A DNA stretch of 64,000 nucleotides from Pseudooceanicola sp050897975 (GTDB taxonomy: Bacteria > Pseudomonadota > Alphaproteobacteria > Rhodobacterales > Rhodobacteraceae): the NCBI RefSeq assembly GCF_050897975.1, contig NZ_JBPAXY010000007.1:62001-126000 (forward strand). The letters run 5' to 3'. The notes under the pieces are model-generated. The model was not told where the DNA came from. It made no database searches and saw nothing but the letters and a program-made list of their open reading frames with translations. Made by a program: the position numbers and the translations under genes. Below are positions 60,790-64,000 of the stretch, piece by piece (within the stretch, counting starts at the first letter, position 1; every line of letters begins with the position of its first letter).

Positions 60790-62369
60790 CGCCGGGTGCG
60801 CCGTTCCAGGATGCCGACCAACTCGTAGGTCAGGGCCGAGATCAGGATCGAGATCAGCGCCCCGGCCCAGATCGTTTCGTAATCCAGCGCCGGGCGGGCG
60901 AGGTTCAGCAAGTTGCCAAGGCCGATGCCAGAGACCAGCCATTCCGCCACCATCACCCCCAGCAGGGCCATGGGCGCCACCATCTTGGCCGCCGCAAAGA
61001 GGTAAGAGATGGAATAGGGAATGGCGATGCGCCACAGCAGCTGCCAGCGCGAGCCGCCATAGACCGAAACCAGGTCGCGCGCCGCGGCGGGCACCGAGGC
61101 CAGCCCCTGGTTCAGCAGCACATAGGCCGGGAAGAAGACCACCAGCATGGCCAGAAAGACCGAGGCCGCCACGCCGCGCCCGAAGGCCAGCACCACGAAG
61201 GGCACCAGCGCCACCAGCGGCGTGTTCTGCACCACCATGGCCACCGGCACCAGGGCGCGGGCGATGGCGGGCGACAGGATCGACATCGAGGCCAGCACGA
61301 AGGCGAAGGCCAGCCCCGCCAGCAACCCCAGCACCGCCATGGGCAGGGTCACCGACAGCGCCTCCCAGATGGGAAAGGCGTTTTCGGTAAAGATGAAGCG
61401 GATCGTGGTCAGCGGCCCCGGCGCGATGATCGAGGGCATGTCGGCCAGGTCGATCAGGAAGGCCCAGAGCAGGAAGGGCATGACGAAGGCCAGCGCCCCC
61501 GCGCCCAGCCGTTCGATCCAGGTCCCGCCGCGCGCGGGCGCGGCCATGGCGGTGGCCAGGGTCGCGCTTTCGGTGGTGCGGCGCAGCCAGACGGCGGGGA
61601 TCATGAAGAGCAGATAGCCGCAAAGCCCGATCATCGAGGTCGAGATGGCGATCCCCCACAGCCGCGTCGGATTGGCCTGCGGCAGGGTCGACAGCAGGAA
61701 AGAGCCGAAGCCAAAGCGCGTGCCTGATCCGAACTCGCCCAGCACGGCGCCCAGAACGGCGATCGGCGCGGCCACCCGCAGCCCGGCAAAGATCGAGGGC
61801 AGCGCGCCGCGCAGCCGCACATAGCGCATCAGGGCGCCCTCGTGGCCGCCGTAGACCTCGATCAGGTCCGACAGCCGCTGGTCGACCTGTTTCAGTCCCA
61901 GCAACATGGTGGACATGGCCGGGAAATAGACCATCAGCGCCGACAGGATCGTCTGCGGCCAATCCCCCTTGAAGAACAGCACCAGAAGCGGGCCCACGAC
62001 GATGGCGGGCATGGTGTAGACGGCGATGTTCACCCCGCGAAAGGCGGTGTCGAGCCAGGGAAAGACGCAATAGAGCAGGGCCATGACAAAGGCCGTGCCA
62101 CAGCCGATGGCAAAGCCGGTGGCGGCGATCTTGACCGTGGCGGCGCCGTGCAGAAGGTACAGATCGGCGCCCGACCACATATCCCCCAGGATATAGACCG
62201 GGCTGGACAGGATCAGCCGCCCCATCCGGGTCTGGGTGCCCAGCAGGTGCCAGACCAGCAGCACCGCCAGCACCAGCGCCACCTTCAGCGCGATCAGCGC
62301 GGCGGGGGAACGCATCAGGGCCAGCAGCGGGCGCGGGGCGGTCTCGGGCAGGGGCAGGGTGTCGGACAT
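60786..62369 (-). CDS. ABC transporter permease with two fused permease domains
   Basis: A 527-residue membrane protein, about twice the usual length. Two binding-protein-dependent permease domains run about 75-265 and 320-520. The first has the EAA-like loop LIEVYGGHEGALMRYVRLRGALPSIFAG (near 170-197; key EVYGG, RYVRLRGALP), the second AARDLVSVYGGSRWQLLWRI near 429-448. A fused permease can form the whole channel alone. It pairs with the ATPase at 59428 and the binding protein at 62899. Confidence 0.9.
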   Translation of the reverse strand: MSDTLPLPETAPRPLLALMRSPAALIALKVALVLAVLLVWHLLGTQTRMGRLILSSPVYILGDMWSGADLYLLHGAATVKIAATGFAIGCGTAFVMALLYCVFPWLDTAFRGVNIAVYTMPAIVVGPLLVLFFKGDWPQTILSALMVYFPAMSTMLLGLKQVDQRLSDLIEVYGGHEGALMRYVRLRGALPSIFAGLRVAAPIAVLGAVLGEFGSGTRFGFGSFLLSTLPQANPTRLWGIAISTSMIGLCGYLLFMIPAVWLRRTTESATLATAMAAPARGGTWIERLGAGALAFVMPFLLWAFLIDLADMPSIIAPGPLTTIRFIFTENAFPIWEALSVTLPMAVLGLLAGLAFAFVLASMSILSPAIARALVPVAMVVQNTPLVALVPFVVLAFGRGVAASVFLAMLVVFFPAYVLLNQGLASVPAAARDLVSVYGGSRWQLLWRIAIPYSISYLFAAAKMVAPMALLGVMVAEWLVSGIGLGNLLNLARPALDYETIWAGALISILISALTYELVGILERRTRR

Positions 62370-62517
62370 GGGCGGCGGGACCTTTGCTGAGGCTGAGGCC
62401 GCCGCAGGGGCGGCCGAAGAGGCGGGGGCCTGTCACATCGAGTCACGGACGCCCGGGTCGGATCAAGCCTGCCCGCAAAGGCGCCCGGGGGGCCAGAATC
62501 CTGCGTCGCCCGGTGGC

Positions 62518-62546
62518 GCGGCAAAACTTGGCCGCAGATGCGCACC
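62518..62546 (-). promoter_or_regulatory. 29-bp motif copy 2, upstream of the permease gene
   Basis: Read on the minus strand: GGTGCGCAT-N6-CCA-N-GTTTTGCCGC, the same layout as copy 1 with 24 of 29 identical positions. It points toward the permease start about 150 bp away. No convincing -10 box was found between the motif and the gene. Confidence 0.65.
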
Positions 62547-62702
62547 CCTTGGCCCATGGGGCCTGTTTGGCGCGGGCAGGCGCCGTGGGGCGGTATTTTT
62601 GTGCAATTCCTGTGCAAACGGCGCCTTGCCGCATCGCGGCGATTTCGCCGCCTGCGGGCCCGAAAATGCCGCCAAAGCGGCAAAAACAGACCGAAGCGGG
62701 CT

Positions 62703-62734
62703 GATTTGCATGGATTTCATGCGCTTTGCAAAGC
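62703..62734. promoter_or_regulatory. inverted motif half and palindrome in the permease-binding protein gap
   Basis: ATTTCATGCGC (62714-62724) is the exact reverse complement of GCGCATGAAAT at 62769-62779, 44 bp apart. Read on the minus strand it continues CCATG, as in the 29-bp motifs, but with a five-base gap. GCTTTGCAAAGC (62723-62734) is a perfect 12-bp palindrome. Confidence 0.4.
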
Positions 62735-62768
62735 CGATTTGCCGCTTCGCAGAAACCGTCAAGTCAGC

Positions 62769-62791
62769 GCGCATGAAATGCCAAGCCTGCC
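62769..62791 (+). promoter_or_regulatory. weaker motif copy upstream of the binding-protein gene
   Basis: GCGCAT-N6-CCA-AG-CCTGCC. The first half matches copies 1 and 2 with the same spacing; the second half is one base shorter and less alike. It points toward the binding-protein gene and ends four bases before a TTGACC box. Confidence 0.4.
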
Positions 62792-62794
62792 AAA

Positions 62795-62824
62795 TTGACC
62801 GCGCCCCGATCCGCTACCTAGGCT
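62795..62824 (+). promoter_or_regulatory. candidate promoter of the binding-protein gene
   Basis: TTGACC (62795-62800) and TAGGCT (62819-62824) with an 18-bp spacer, about 75 bp before the ATG. The -35 box is good, the -10 box weak, which fits an activated promoter. Confidence 0.4.
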
Positions 62825-62898
62825 GATCCCTATCGCCGGGAACCGGAAAAACGGACCGCGCCAGGAAAACGATAACCTCACCCAACAGGATCTTCCCC

Positions 62899-63876
62899 AT
62901 GACCAAGCTTTCCCGTCGCGCCTTCACCGCCTCCGCCCTGGGCGGTCTGGCCGCTGCCTCTGTCCCCGGCCGCCTGTTCGCCCAGGATCTGACCACGCTG
63001 ACCCTGCAAGCGATCTGGATCAACGACCCCGAATTCAACGGCTATTACATCGCCATGGAAGAGGGCTATTACGCCGATGAAGGTCTGAAGATCGACTATA
63101 TCCCCGGCGGCCCCGACGTCATTCCCCAGGCCTCGCTGCTGACCGGCAAGGCCGATATCGCCCTGGTTTCGCCCATGGAAACCGCCGAGGCGATCTTTGA
63201 AAAAGGCGCCAACTTCAAGGTGATCGGCGCCCAGTTCCAGAAAAGCCCCGACTCGGTGATCTTCCTCAAGGACAGTGGCATCGAGACCATGAAGGACCTC
63301 GAAGGCCGCACCGTGGCCTGCCCGCCGCTGAACGTCGGCCCCTTCAAGGTGGTGCTGGGTCTGGCCGGTGTCGACGGCGAGAAGGTGAACTTCGTCCCCT
63401 ACACCTTCGACCCGACCCCGCTGGTCGCCGGTCAGGTGGACGCGGTCGTCGATTTCATGACCTCGATGCCCTATGTGATCAGCCAGGCGGCGGGCAAGGA
63501 ATCCGGCTTCATCTTGTTCTCGGACGTGGGCATGGTGATGGGTCAGGACCTGGTCTGCGCCAATGTCGAGACCATCGAAAGCCGCCGCGAAGACCTGGTG
63601 GGCTTCCTGCGCGCCTCGCGTCGCGGCTGGGAGAAGGAATTCGAGGCCCCCGGCAAGGCGGCGCTGGAATGGGAAGACAGCTGGTTCAAGGGCAACGGCT
63701 ATACCCCCGACATGACCCAGTTCCACTCGAACATCCAGGTCGACCTGATCAAGCATCCCGATGGCATCTTCGCCATGGATGACGAATGGATCGCGGCCAC
63801 CATCGAATCCATGCACAAGGTGGGGATCGAGGCGGACGAAAGCATGTTCGACACCTCGCTGCTGAAAGAAATCTGA
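62899..63876 (+). CDS. ABC transporter substrate-binding protein (NMT1/THI5-like)
   Basis: A 325-residue periplasmic binding protein with a Tat-type signal (LSRRAFTASALGGLAAASVP near 4-23, SRRxF motif; cleavage probably after LFA). IWINDPEFNGYYIAMEEGYY near 38-57 and YIPGGPDVIPQASLLTGKAD are typical of the NMT1/THI5-like group, which bind pyrimidines, riboflavin-like or other aromatic heterocycles. Substrate unknown. It probably works with the fused permease and the ATPase. The oxidoreductase gene follows after 10 bp. Confidence 0.9.
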   Translation: MTKLSRRAFTASALGGLAAASVPGRLFAQDLTTLTLQAIWINDPEFNGYYIAMEEGYYADEGLKIDYIPGGPDVIPQASLLTGKADIALVSPMETAEAIFEKGANFKVIGAQFQKSPDSVIFLKDSGIETMKDLEGRTVACPPLNVGPFKVVLGLAGVDGEKVNFVPYTFDPTPLVAGQVDAVVDFMTSMPYVISQAAGKESGFILFSDVGMVMGQDLVCANVETIESRREDLVGFLRASRRGWEKEFEAPGKAALEWEDSWFKGNGYTPDMTQFHSNIQVDLIKHPDGIFAMDDEWIAATIESMHKVGIEADESMFDTSLLKEI

Positions 63877-63886
63877 GCTGGACCGA

Positions 63887-64000
63887 ATGACTGACAAGAC
63901 TGAAGGGCAAAGCGCCCTGTTCACCCCCCTGTCCATCAGGGGGGTGACATTTCGTAATCGCCTGCTGCTGTCGCCCATGTGCCAATATGCGGCCGAAGAG
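63887..64000 (+). CDS. NADH:flavin oxidoreductase, Old Yellow Enzyme family (5' part)
   Basis: The first 38 residues are present; the gene runs out of the window. LFTPLSIRGVTFRNRLLLSP and MCQYAAEE are the N-terminal FMN-binding part of OYE/2,4-dienoyl-CoA reductase-type enzymes. The position next to the binding-protein gene suggests a reductive step in the same catabolic pathway. Confidence 0.8.
   Translation, partial: MTDKTEGQSALFTPLSIRGVTFRNRLLLSPMCQYAAEE

Noticed and set aside
54095..64000. Locus read as a plain guanine/urate salvage operon
   Set aside because: No xanthine dehydrogenase, uricase or allantoin genes are present; the aminotransferase, aldehyde dehydrogenase and flavin reductase do not fit that route.

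Overview
The window is about two thirds G+C, densely packed and free of prophage, integrase, transposase, rRNA or CRISPR. Gene content and order (aminotransferase-ftsK-lolA; truB, rpsO, pnp; dapB next to rbfA; heparinase-like protein-purH-lspA-DUF3035-two M16 peptidases; MoxR-DUF58-DUF4159) and the GC-rich intergenic repeats point to an alphaproteobacterium of the Rhodobacteraceae/Roseobacter type. That assignment is inferred from gene families and layout, not from a search.

Layout. 1-7.6 kb: a DapC-like aminotransferase, FtsK, LolA, a lipoprotein transglycosylase, an AEC transporter and HspQ. 7.8-15.6 kb: gamma-glutamyltransferase, an RsbW/RsbV-like partner-switch pair, thiolase, free methionine-R-sulfoxide reductase, LysE exporter, pseudouridine synthase, an unusual kinase-like protein and a glyoxalase. 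15.8-20.3 kb: aldehyde dehydrogenase, 1-Cys peroxiredoxin and a two-gene surface-polysaccharide locus. 20.4-32.6 kb: RNA and translation genes (pnp, rpsO, truB, rsmB, rbfA) mixed with a methyltransferase, an acetyltransferase, a membrane-anchored RTX-type protein, DUF1643, a probable SDH assembly factor, dapB and a phosphodiester glycosidase. 33.0-40.5 kb: heparinase-like protein, purH, lspA, a DUF3035 lipoprotein and two M16 peptidases. 40.6-43.5 kb: a MerR regulator divergent from a CDF metal exporter, a hydroxypyruvate-isomerase-like protein and DUF1285. 43.5-50.3 kb: a four-gene MoxR/DUF58/DUF4159 operon. 50.4-53.8 kb: asparaginase, then deacetylase, a CxxC protein and a CobW-type GTPase.

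54.1-64.0 kb is the most interesting part: an AraC-type regulator, an 8-oxoguanine-deaminase-like amidohydrolase, a class III aminotransferase, an aldehyde dehydrogenase and an ABC ATPase; then, on the opposite strand, a fused double permease with a VOC protein; then a Tat-type substrate-binding protein and the start of an Old Yellow Enzyme-type oxidoreductase. It looks like an uptake and catabolic locus for an amine- or N-heterocycle-containing compound. A 29-bp motif, matching at 24 of 29 positions, lies upstream of both the aminotransferase and the permease, each time pointing at the gene. Weaker relatives lie upstream of the binding-protein gene and the regulator. I read these as the operators of this locus.

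Intergenic DNA carries a repeat family: short units with a GGGGGCTCTGCCCCC hairpin ending in a CCGGGATATTTTTGGCC-like end, and three 142-bp elements with 26-bp inverted ends, two of them about 86% identical inside and in opposite orientation.
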